Shown one piece after another: positions 22,363 through 33,200 of a stretch of DNA of 64,000 nt. The position numbers and the translations under genes were made by a program. The stretch's first letter is position 1. Every line of letters starts with the position of its first letter. The notes below the pieces were generated by a model that did not search any database, was not told the origin of the DNA, and worked only from the letters and a program-made list of their open reading frames with translations. Source of the DNA: Microstegium vimineum (taxonomy: Eukaryota; Streptophyta; Magnoliopsida; Poales; Poaceae); assembly GCA_022036555.1 (NCBI GenBank), contig CM039133.1, positions 40,500,718 through 40,564,717 of the forward strand, given 5' to 3'.

Positions 22363-25300
22363 GTGCTTGATAGTGGGTGCACTCAAAACATGATCGGTGA
22401 TGGAAGGATGTTCAACTCAATCAACCAAGATAATACACAAGGCTTTGATAGTATCACATTTGGTGACAATAGCAAAGGCAAGGTGAAAGGGCTTGGGAAG
22501 ATTGCTATCTCCAATGATCTAAGCATTAGCAATGTGCTTCTAGTGGAAAGGCTTGAGTTCAATCTTTTATCGGTTGCCCAATTATGTGATCTCAGTTTCA
22601 AGTGCATCTTTGGAGTGGAGGATGTGGAAATCATTAGTGTAGATGGTTCAAACATGATCTTCAAGATATTTCGGTATGAGAACCTCTACCTAGTGGATTT
22701 CAATGCTAGTGAGACCCAACTCTCTACATGTCTCATCTCAAAGTCTAGCATGGGTTGGTTATGGCATAGAAGGCTTGGACATGTTGGCATGAAGCAATTG
22801 AACAAGCTAATCAAGCATGATCTAGTGAAGGGTTTGAAAGATGTCACATTTGAGAAGGACAAGCTATGTAGTGCATGTCAAGCCGGAAAGCAAGTTGACA
22901 ACACTCACCCAAAGAAGAGCATCATGAGTACAAGCAAAGCTTTTGAGTTATTGCATATGGATCTCTTTGGGCCAACAACTTATATGAGCATTGGTGACAA
23001 TAAGTATGGATTTGTGATAGTGGATGACTTCACAAGATACACATGGGTATTCTTCTTGAGTGACAAGAGTGACACATTTGATATCTTCAAGTCATTTATC
23101 AAGAGGTGCCAAAATGAGTTTGAAACAACTATCAAGAGAGTTAGAAGTGACAATGGGAGTGAGTTCAAGAACACAAGAATTGAAGATCTTTGTGATGACT
23201 TTGGTATCAATCATCAATTTTCTCCAAAGTACACTCCTCAATCCAATGGGATAGTTGAAAGGAAGAATAGAACCTTAATTGACATGGCAAGATCAATGCT
23301 AAGTGAGTACAATGTGAGTGACTCTTTTTGGGCCGAAGCTATCAACACGGCTTGCTACTCTAGCAACCGTCTCTATTATCATGGAATGGTTGAGAAGACT
23401 CCCTATGAGCTATTGAATGGAAGAAAGCCAAACATTGCCTACTTTAGGGTGTTTGGATGCAAGTGTTATATCTTGAAGAAGGGAACAAGGTTGAGCAAGT
23501 TTGAGAAGAAATGTGATGAGGGATTTCTACTTGGTTACTCAACAACTAGCAAGGCTTATAGAGTATGGAACTTGACTAGTGGCATTCTTGAGGAAGTGCA
23601 TGATGTGGAATTTGATAAAACTCAAGGCTCTCAAGATGAAGAAGAAAACTTGGATAATGTGAGAGGTGACAAGTTGGTCAATGCTATGAAATATATGGAT
23701 ATTGGTGACATTATACCAAGACAAGTCCAAGATGAAGATGAAGATCAAGTATCCATTCCAAGTGATCAAGCTAGTGGTTCTCCAAATCAAGATCAAGAAA
23801 ATGCAAGTGAAGATCAAGCTCAAGCTAGTTCATCATCTCAACCAAATGACATCAATATTCAAGTGCTCCAACCTACCAACATTACAAGAGATCATCCTTT
23901 AGATCAAGTTATTGGAGGCATTCAAAGTGGTGTTCAAACAAGATCAAGATTGGTTTCATTTTGTGAGCATTACTCTTTTGTCTCATCATTTGAGCCAACC
24001 AAGATTGATGAAGCTTTGAATGATGTTGATTGGATCAATGCTATGCATGAAGAGCTCAACAACTTCACAAGAAATCAAGTTTGGGAATTGGTAGAAAGAC
24101 CAAAGAAGCACAATGTCATTGGAACCAAATGGGTTTTCAAGAACAAGCAAGATCAAGATGGAATAGTGGTGAGGAACAAAGCAAGACTAGTAGCTCAAGG
24201 TTACTCTCAAGTTGAAGGTCTTGACTTTGGGGAAACATATGCTCCGGTGGCAAGATTAGAGGCAATAAAAATCCTATTGGCCTATGCTTGTGCACACAAT
24301 ATCAAGTTATACCAAATAGATGTCAAGAGTGCATTTCTAAATGGGTATATCAATGAGGAGGTGTATGTTGAGCAACCATCCGGTTTTGAAGATGCTAAGA
24401 AGCCCGACCATGTATTCAAGCTCAAGAAGGCTCTCTATGGGTTGAAGCAAGCACCTAGAGTATGGTATGAGAGGTTGAGAAGCTTTCTCCTCTCTAAGGG
24501 ATTTAAGATGGGATTGGTGGATACTACCCTATTCACCAAGAAGATTGGAAATGACTTGTTCATCTTGCAAATCTATGTGGATGACATTATCTTTGGATCT
24601 TCAAATCAAGACTTTTGTGAAGAGTTTGGGGAGATGATGGCGAATGAATTTGAAATGTCAATGATCGATGAACTTAGTTACTTCCTTGGACTTCAAATCA
24701 AACAATTGAAGAATGGTACATTTGTGAGTCAAGACAAGTATATCAAAGATATGATGAAGAAATTTGGGCTAGAAGAAGCTAAAGGCATAGTACTCCCATG
24801 GAGACTAATGGACATTTGGATAGTGACTCAAGTGGCATGATGGTAGATCAAACACTCTATCGGTCTATGATTGGAAGCTTACTATATGTGACCGCCTCAA
24901 GACCGGATGTTATGTTTAGTGTATGCATGTGTGCAAGGTTTCAAGCATCTCCTAGAGAGAGTCATTTGAAAGCCACAAAGAGAATATTGAGATATCTCAA
25001 ACATACACAAAATGGTGTGGCACTCTCTACCACCGAAGCCGAATACATTAGTGCGGGGAGTTGTTGTGCACAACTATTGTGGATGAAAGCCACTTTGGAG
25101 GACTATGGAATTCAATTCAAGAAAGTCTCATTGCTTTGTGACAATGAAAGTGCGATGAAGCTCACCAACAACCCTGTCCAACACTCAAGAACAAAGCACA
25201 TAGATGTGAGACATCACTTCATAAGAGATCATCAACAAAAGGGTGACATTTTCATTGACAATGTGAGCATCGATGATCAATTAGCCGACATATTCACCAA

Positions 25301-25373
25301 GCCACTTGATGAGAAGAGGTTTTGCAAGTTGAGGAATGAGTTGAACATCTTGGATTTCTCCAACATGAGTTGA
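22363..25373 (+). pseudogene. Copia pol: protease, integrase, RT, RNase H (defective)
   Basis: Domains in order: aspartic protease (LDSGCTQNMIGDGRMF, at the start of this frame); GAG-pre-integrase zinc motif (WHRRLGHVG...CSACQAGKQ); integrase core with the three acids in HMDLFGP, RSDNGSEF and IVERKN; a Gln/Asp/Ser-rich linker; RT from KWVFKNKQDQDG through IKLYQIDVKSAFLNG to YVDDIIFGSS. The frame then shifts by one nucleotide at about 24790. The continuing frame has LYRSMIGSLLYVTASRPDV and an RNase H remnant (STTEAEYISAG, LLCDNESAMKL, KHIDVRHHFIRD, ADIFTKPL). Between RYLKHTQN and the STTEAEY motif roughly 60 residues normal for the family are missing, including the first catalytic Asp (SDSDYAG motif). 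The element is enzymatically dead. Confidence 0.93.
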
Positions 25374-26547
25374 TGCACCCTACCTATGACATGCCTCTAC
25401 TCCAACATAGCAAGGTACAATTGATTGACATATACATTCATCATTTGCTAGTCTTGTGTAGAGCATATAGACATCACTCATGATAAGCTCATTCATGAAA
25501 AACAAATGTTTTCTATGGACATATGACATCACTATAGTTTCTATGAGTTGAATGATCTAGTGATGGCATATGACATGTTGATAAGCTTGCAACCTCACAT
25601 GTTTAGTCTAGAATGCTTATTCTTGTACTTAACCAACATGGTCAAGATAACCATTGCAAGATGTGTGAAAAAGCTTGTCCTTGGTTTAAACCGTGTTAAG
25701 TATCTAGGACAAGTAATCTAGGTTGAATATAATTTGATAATTCACCCTATTTTTTTCTATATTGACTTGATAAACAAATCTCTCTAAGTATCCTCAAGTG
25801 ATACATGTTACTACAAGTGGTTTCCTTTGTGGTAATATTTGACAAAGGGGGAGAATTTGTGCTAAAATGATAGTAGCAAGGGAAGAAATGTTTAAAGGGG
25901 GAGAAATGTTAAAATGAGAAACATGATAAGGAAAGAAACAAGTGGAATCTAGAAATGGGAGGAGAAATAAGATTTTGGAAAAATGAAATTAAAATTTGAG
26001 CACACAAGTAGGGGGAGCAAGCCTATGAACAATTTGTTGCATTTGGATGTGCATTCACTCATATGCTTGCTTATAGTACTTTTTCAAGTGGTTTCTTGCT
26101 TGTGTGGTGCATGACTAGATGTAATCTTGATTGATGATTTGATCACTAGCATGCATAAGAAGTTAGTTAGATATCCTATCTTGTTATATTGTGTATTCCA
26201 TATGGTGTCAAGCTAACCATGTTGCTAAGGGTGAAATGATAGGCGCACTTCGATTGGTATCACGCTTCAAAGGTCTATTCTTAAAACCTTAGCATCATGT
26301 CATAGTTTGTTAGTTATTCACCCCTCCAAAAGTTTTATCTAAGCATGTGTACAAAGCTTGATTCATATTCATAGAAGTGCACACATGTAGGGGGAGTTAA
26401 CACTATCAAACCAGCTTAAAAATGATTGATCACTTTCTTTTATAATCATATCTTCCAAGTGGTGTCAAGCATTTCAAAGTTGAAAACAAAATCATTTTTC
26501 ATATCATTTTATATGGGTTGTCATCAATTACCAAAAAAAGGGGAGAT
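25374..26547 (+). other. Non-coding 3' region with repeated polypurine-tract-like boxes
   Basis: About 1.2 kb lie between pol and the 3' LTR without a long open frame. AAAGGGGGAGA occurs at 25844-25854 and 25894-25904, and GTAGGGGGAG at 26008 and 26388 (each after CACACAAG/CACACATG). The functional tract is AAAAAAAGGGGAGA at 26533-26546, abutting the LTR. Related SIRE elements place an env-like ORF here; none survives. Confidence 0.75.
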
Positions 26548-28477
26548 TGAAAGATCTCTAGTGTTTTGGGTAATTGATGAAACCTAAGTACTAACCTAGC
26601 TCTAAGTGTGAGTAGGCTTAGTACACAAGGTGAAGATGAAGGAGACAAGTGATGGAGCATTGGAGGCTAAGGAGGAAGCTAGCAAAGGTTCCACACTTGG
26701 AAAAGAAGAGAAGAGGAGAAAACCCTAAAGCTATTCAAGGCAAAGGTATAACTAGGGATTTTCATTTTGGTGATCAAGGCACCTAGTGGGTGTGATCACA
26801 TTTAGGATAGGTAACCGTACTATGAAGAGGGGAAAATAGTTAGTGGTTACACCTATCAAGTGCCATTAGGAGTTCATTACATGCATTACATCTAATCCTA
26901 ATGAACAACCCTTGTAAAACTTGTTAAAATATGCCACACACATGCACAAGTCAGTGAAACACTTGGTGGTGGCACATGAGAAGCAAGGGAAGCAAAAGAG
27001 AAGAAGGTTCTGATCAAGACAGGAGCTCCGGACCAGTCTGTATGTGAGCACCGGACTATTGAAAGTGGTCCGATGGTTCAGACTCAGGCAGGGCTCAGAC
27101 AGTGAAGCTTCGGACTAGTGGTCCGGTGGTGCGTCGGACTATCAGAAGACTGGTTTTCAGAAGTCCGGTGGCTCAGCAGGAAATCAAGACAAGCTCCGGA
27201 CCAGGCGAAATGGTCCGGTGGTCAGCTTCGGACTGGTGGTCCGAAGCATGACACTCACTGCATGAAATCGTCAAAGGACTGGAGAAGCTCCGGACCAGAG
27301 GATATGGTCCGGTGGTGAGCTCCGGACCAGAAGTCCGGAGCATGGGTGCTTACTGTACTCCAAGTTGGAGATAAGGCAAAAGCGTCGGACCAGGGGCTCC
27401 GGACTATGGCAAGTGGTCCGGAGATCAGATGGTTTGAATCTCCAACGGTCAAATTCAGAAGACAGAGGACACGTGGCGCATGCAGAAGCGTCGGACTAGG
27501 CTCCGGACCAGGCGTCGGACCATACCGTCGGACCATGTGCATTGGTCGGGTGGTCTCGAAAGTAGTCTGGTGGTCACGTTCTGCAGCTCCAAAAAGAGAA
27601 AAAACGGCTAGTTTCTTTGAGGAGGCTATATAAGGGTATGTGACTGGTTCAAGGAACCACTCTTGCACATTTGGCTGATTGCATACTCTTGTGAGCAAAC
27701 CACACACACTCCCACTCATCTCTCTTAGTTGATTGTTCATCCATTCGAGAAGATAGAGTGATCAAGTGCATTGCATGAGTGTTTCATCTTAGTGGCACTT
27801 GGGAGTTGATACCGCTGCTAGTTTCTTGTTACTCTTGGTGATTGCCTTCACCTAGACGGTTTGGAGCAAGCGGTGTGGATTCTAGAAGCTTGGTGATTGT
27901 GCTTCGTCGACCACAAGTGAAGATTGTGAGGGGTTCTTGTGTCTTCCCTGCGGGAGATCGCAAAGGTAACTCTAGTGGATTGCGCGTGTCTTGGAGAACC
28001 CTTATCTTGTGTTGGTTGTGAGGCACCCGGTGACGGGTTTGGCGTGTGATGCCAATTAGCTCTTGAACCTCCAAGTGAGCCGACACAACAAGGACGTAGC
28101 TAGTGGGGAAACTAGTGAACCTTGGTGAAAAATCAAGTGTCATCCTTGTGTGATTGATTGGTGTTCTTAGAGCTCTCAACTTGATTGGATCAATCCTGTA
28201 CTCGACGGTATAATCACTTTCACCTCCTTTGCATTTACCTTATTCATACTTGTTTAGTATATTAGGTTGTGCCTAGAGGGCAACTAGTCTTGAGTAGGAT
28301 TTGAGTGCTCCTAGAGCTATATTAGGATAGCAATTGTGGTAGGAGGTTTCACATCCATTAGTTTGCTAGTGCTAGTCTAGCTTCGCCATCTTGCTATCTA
28401 ACTTGTTGTTGAGAATTGTTTTTAGATTTCGAATTTAGGCTATTCAGCCCCCCTCTAGCCTTGGATAGGACCTTTCA
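26548..28477 (+). repeat. 3' LTR of the SIRE-type element
   Basis: Same start, motif array, TATA box (27627) and end as the 5' LTR. Differences are a few tens of substitutions and small indels, for example a shorter poly-C run near 28449. This indicates recent insertion relative to the other elements in the window. Confidence 0.95.
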
Positions 28478-28482
28478 ATAGT

Positions 28483-28600
28483 GACAACTCGTATTGGAGT
28501 AGAACACAATCCATATAAAAGTATACATAGATGAACATTTATGGAGTTATTTAGGGAAAGACGGACAAAAAAAACGGCTAAAATTTTGCCTCTTTATTAA
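28483..28600. repeat. Fourth diverged copy of the 100-bp repeat unit
   Basis: GACAACTCGTATTGGAGTAG through the AAAGACGGAC variant matches the units at 17599-17896, with a short insertion after AATCCATA. It is followed by the same AAATTTTGCCTCTTTATTAAT tail. The Copia target duplication abuts its start. Confidence 0.8.
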
Positions 28601-30283
28601 TAGGTATAGATATAGATTCATTATAAGGTTTGGTCAAAATAGAACAAAAGACGTTAAATACAACAAAGTACTTTCTTATAACCTATTGCTTCTAAATATA
28701 AGTTCCTTCGTTAAAACATACATGAAAAACCTATTTCTTTTGCAAAATTTATTGCAATGTCGATCTTACACTCATCCCTATAAATTACAAGTACACACCT
28801 TATCTTATGAGTATTTTTAAAGGAATTTGTTGAGGAATACCCGTACAAGAGTAACCCATCAAATCTTAACATAATTATTTAAAAATACCTTAAACCTAAT
28901 AAGTGTGATCCACCATAGAAAAATATAGCCGCCAGAGCTATGCTCATCTCGCACAAATATTGACTTATTAGAGTTACTTTTGGTCATATAATTGGTATTG
29001 CTTTCATGTGACTCTAATTTAGAATGAGCAAATTCCTCAAGTCCTCGTCGTTAAGATAGTGTTTGTTTTGGAAGATCAAGTAGGATAGACATTATGAATT
29101 CTCTTCTAGATGTCTAGTTGCCACACACGACCCACATAGAATATTATATAGAATTAGGGCAAACTCATCTAAAAAAATCTAGACTAGGTCGCCCCACCTT
29201 CACATAGCGGATCTACATTTTCTTACTAACCTCCTTTCCATGACTAGACATGATAGGCATGATAGGGTGGTTGAGTTCTCTAAGAGTGGCAATGATAGGA
29301 AGGAGCAAGGCTAGGCAGGCCACTGGGAGGAGATGGTCAGGAGCGACTGAGCTCCCTTGACACTAGAGCTCCCTAGATGCGGTCTCCCTGGCTCAGTGGC
29401 AACTTCTCCGGTGAGGCAGGCCAGGCTCTTGGCGGCAAATGATGATTTTTTATTATATACACATACGGACAATAAAACGTGGGGTCGAAGGATTACTATG
29501 TCTATTGATGTTAAAACTCTTATTCACTCGCTAAGGGCTTGTTTGGATTTCATAATCTTCTAAAGTTTAGTTCGCTAAAGTCGAGAGTTAAAATTTTAGA
29601 CCACTTTAACTCGCTCATGTGGTCCAAAGTTTTTGTGAAATTAGTTAAACTTACAACAGTTTAAATCTTATGTTTGGAGTCTCAAAAGCGGTCTAATATC
29701 ATGCGTAAACTATAAACCATGGCATCGAAAGAGAGCCTAAATAATGCAACCAAATAAAAAACATAATAATGATTCTATTGCTAAACCAAACTTGAGCCGT
29801 AACAAACGCGGAAGTTAAAAAATTGACTCTCTCTCTCTCTCTAAACTCGACTACCTTTGTTGGTCTGCACCGCAAGCCTTTTTTTTTTTGAGCAATGATG
29901 CATCGCAAGCTTTGACTAGTAGCCAAAACAAAGGTCCAATAAGCCCGGGCCGTGCCATCCCACCTGAGCACCCAAGCCGTCCGATCGGCCATCCGACGGC
30001 TCCCACCCACCACCTCTCACCGTCTCACGCGCCACCGCGTGACTCCTCTGACTCCTCCGACCATTCCCCTCTTCCGCCGCGACTCGCCAGCCGCCACCTC
30101 CGCCCGCCCGCCCCCGGTTGGCCTGGCCCCCAGCCACACGGGGCCGGCGTTGTCGCTTTGTCAGCCCCCTTGAACACCACCACAACCACCTGCAGCCAGC
30201 ACCTCCCCGCGTCGCCTAGAAGCAACCGCGCCCCGATCCTGCTCCAACCCTAGCCGGCCCCCTCGCCTCCTCCGCCGGGGCAT
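28601..30283. other. Intergenic and TIP1 upstream region
   Basis: No gene was recognised from 28601 to about 29880. A (TC)n run lies at about 29829-29841 and poly-T at 29879. From about 29900 the sequence becomes GC-rich and probably holds the promoter and 5' UTR of the TIP1-like gene, whose start codon is at 30284. Confidence 0.45.
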
Positions 30284-33200
30284 ATGGCGGAGATCGAGGT
30301 GGTGTCAGAAGGCGGTAGGCGAGATGTGGGCGAGGACGAGGAGCGGCGGCGACAGCAAGGCGCGGGGGAGCCGGCGGACCCCGTGGTGGACGTGTACTCA
30401 GCAGCGGCGTACGGGGACCTGGAGCGGCTCCGCGGCTTCCTCGAGCAGGGCGGAGCCGCCGCCGCCGCGCTCAGGGAGCCCGACGGTAATGGCTACCACG
30501 CGCTCCAGTGGGCCGCGCTCAACAACTACCCCCACGTCGCGCGCTACATCATCGAGGTCGGGCTCGCTCTTCGATTCCGCGCTGGTTCGACCAGCTCGTT
30601 GCTCACCGTAGCTTAGCTGATGATGGGTGTTTTTTTTTTCGCTGGTGATGATGATGGTGGGATTGTTTCGGTTTCCGCAGCACGGGGGCGACGTGAACGC
30701 GACGGACCACGCGGGGCAGACGGCGCTGCACTGGGCGGCCGTGCGTGGATCCACTTCTGTGGCGGATGTGCTGATGGAGCATGGTGCTAGGGTCGAGGCC
30801 ACCGACGTCAATGGCTACCGGGTAATGCGGGCACCCTTGTATTTCGGGTTTTTTGGATTCATACCATTGCAATTTTACGATGTTGGAGAAACGCCGTTAC
30901 AATTCGTCTATTTTGAAGCATGCCATTACAATTCTCTGCTTCCCACAAAAATACCATGGAATACGTATGAAAATGACTTGGGCCCACTTACAGACGTATA
31001 TGAATACGTATACTCATTGCAGCCCCTCTTTCATGTCGCTGACACGTGGGCCCCACACGTCATCTTCTTCTTCCTCCTCTCGCCATCTTCCATTGCCAAG
31101 GCGCCAAGCAGCATCGCCGCTGTCGCTGCCGAGCCGGCGTTCCCAACGGCTGCAGTGGGTGCGCAGCACTGCAGCACGCGGGCGCCGCGGCCGCGGCCAG
31201 TACTGAGCTTGCGGCTCAGGCGACAACCGGAGCTCTCGGCCTGGGCCGTGCGCGGATCTCGCGACATGGGATCTCCCGGCCTGGGCGGTGCGCGGACTTC
31301 GCGGAGCAGGCGGCTGGGCAGCTCGCCCGCGTGCTGCGGCTCACCATCTTGGCCGTGTGCTGCTGCTCGGCCAGCTCACCGGCGTGCAGCTGCAGCTTGC
31401 CTGCGTGCTGCTCCCCTCGTGGGCACGTGTGCTGCTGCTGTGCTTGCCTGGGCCACGAGCTCGTGCTGTCCGCGTGCTTTGTCTCACATGCGTGCTGCTG
31501 TCCTGCTGCGCACGCGCTGTTGCCGCTAGGAACGCCCCGTCTCGAGAGCAACATGGGAGCTCGACAATGGAAGATGGTGAGAGGAGGAGAAGAATATGAC
31601 ATGTGGGGCCCGCACGTCAGTGACATGGGAGATGAGCTGCAATGAGTATGCGTATTCATATACGTCTGCAAGTGGGCCCAAGTCATTTTCATACGTATTC
31701 CATGGTATTTTTGTGGGAAGCAGAGAATTGTAATGGCATGCTTCAAAATAGACGAATTGTAATGACGTTTCTCCAACATCGTAAAATTGCAATGGTATGA
31801 ATCCAAAAAACCCTTGTATTTCTGGATGTACAGCTCGAATGTTAATTTTGTTGCCCTTATGTTCGTTGGGGTTTAGTATCTGAAAGGTGTGTATACCATG
31901 AAACTAACTGCCTTTCTGTAATAGTCTGCGGGGGTGGTTTTAGACGTTTACTACATTGGTTTCACCATTAAAATAAAATATGTGGGATCCGTGTTCTCGT
32001 CTGTCGCCGAATCAGGTGTTTGGTTAGTGTGTTTCAGGCTTTCAGCATTGATGACAATCTAGTAGAAAAATACAGAACTTACTCTGTTCATTCTTTCAAA
32101 AAAAAGAAAAAAAAATGAAACTTGCTCTGTTTGGTTCCAACTTTCTAACCAAGTATTATCTCGTGGAGTACTGCCCCCATTCCATTATAAGTCGTTTTGG
32201 CTTTTCTAGATACATAGCTTTTACTATGCATCAATACAATATCTAAGTGCGTAGCAACTAGCCGTTTTGGCTTTTCTAGATACATATCTTTTACTATGCA
32301 TCTAGACAGTATCTAAGTGCATAACAACTATGTATATAGAAAAGCCAAACCAACGTACAATTTACTCCCTCTGTTCCAAATTCTAAGACGTTTTAGCTTT
32401 TCTAGATGCATTTATTTTACTATGTATCTCAACATAAGTGTATATCTAGATACTTAGCAAAATCTATATATCTAGAAATGCCAAAACATCATATAATTTG
32501 GAACGGAGAGAGTAGTATGGAGGGAGTAGCAGCCATCATGCTAGTGCCATTTTGTTTAACAATAAATCATTTGCAACAGGAGCAACTTCAGATTAATTCT
32601 GCTGTTTGTGCTGATAGGCAAGACAATAGACTGAATAGAAAAATAATAAATATATAAATATATGCTATTGCAGATTTACTGCACACCCTTTGGAAATTTG
32701 CTTTTAGGCTGGTAGCTGGTTAGCTTATCTTTGGAGCAGTTTTTCATCTTTCCTTCGTTACTGATGAAGAAGATTGTATGTTCAGTTCGTGACCATAGTT
32801 AAGTCATCTATATGGTTCAAGTGGAATCTTCTGTTTGACTGTTTCCTGCTTTGATTATTATGTCAGGCAGTCCACGTTGCATCTCAGTATGGCCAAACAT
32901 CATTCTTGCATCACATCATCTCAAAGTACGGGGCAGATTTTGATGCTTTAGACAATGATGGGAGGAGCGCTTTGCACTGGTACACGGTGATTGATTAATA
33001 TATTCTACTTTCCGAATGCATGCTTTCCTTCATTTAGGTATCAATGCCACCCTGAAAATGCAGTATGCAGTTTAATATGGTTTTCTATAATTGTCTCAAA
33101 TTGTTCTTATTGTAAAGGATTCGTCAGAAATTGTCTTTGCACTGCTGTGCATGTATATGATATAGTGATTGCATACTCAGCTGTACTCCCTCCATACTCA

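Larger units (their letters stand above)
18346..28477 (+). mobile_element. SIRE/Maximus-type Ty1/Copia retrotransposon, full length, coding-defective
   Basis: The element is 10,132 bp with two nearly identical LTRs (1935 and 1930 bp) starting TGAAAG and ending CTTTCA. The 5-bp target duplication ATAGT is at 18341-18345 and 28478-28482. Order: 5' LTR, tRNA-Met-type primer-binding site, gag, protease, integrase, RT, RNase H, non-coding 3' region, polypurine tract, 3' LTR. Protease-integrase-RT order defines Copia. Long LTRs, a long coiled Gag and a long 3' region point to the SIRE/Maximus lineage. The coding region has several stops, a frameshift and an internal deletion, so it cannot move on its own, yet the LTRs differ at only a few tens of sites. 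It sits within a copy of the 100-bp repeat. Confidence 0.95.

Noticed and set aside
30627..31529. 300-codon plus-strand open frame across TIP1 exon 2
   Set aside because: It reads through the exon-2 donor into intron 2 and the Mutator-like element. The exon chain with GT-AG borders gives the right ankyrin protein, so the extension is chance.
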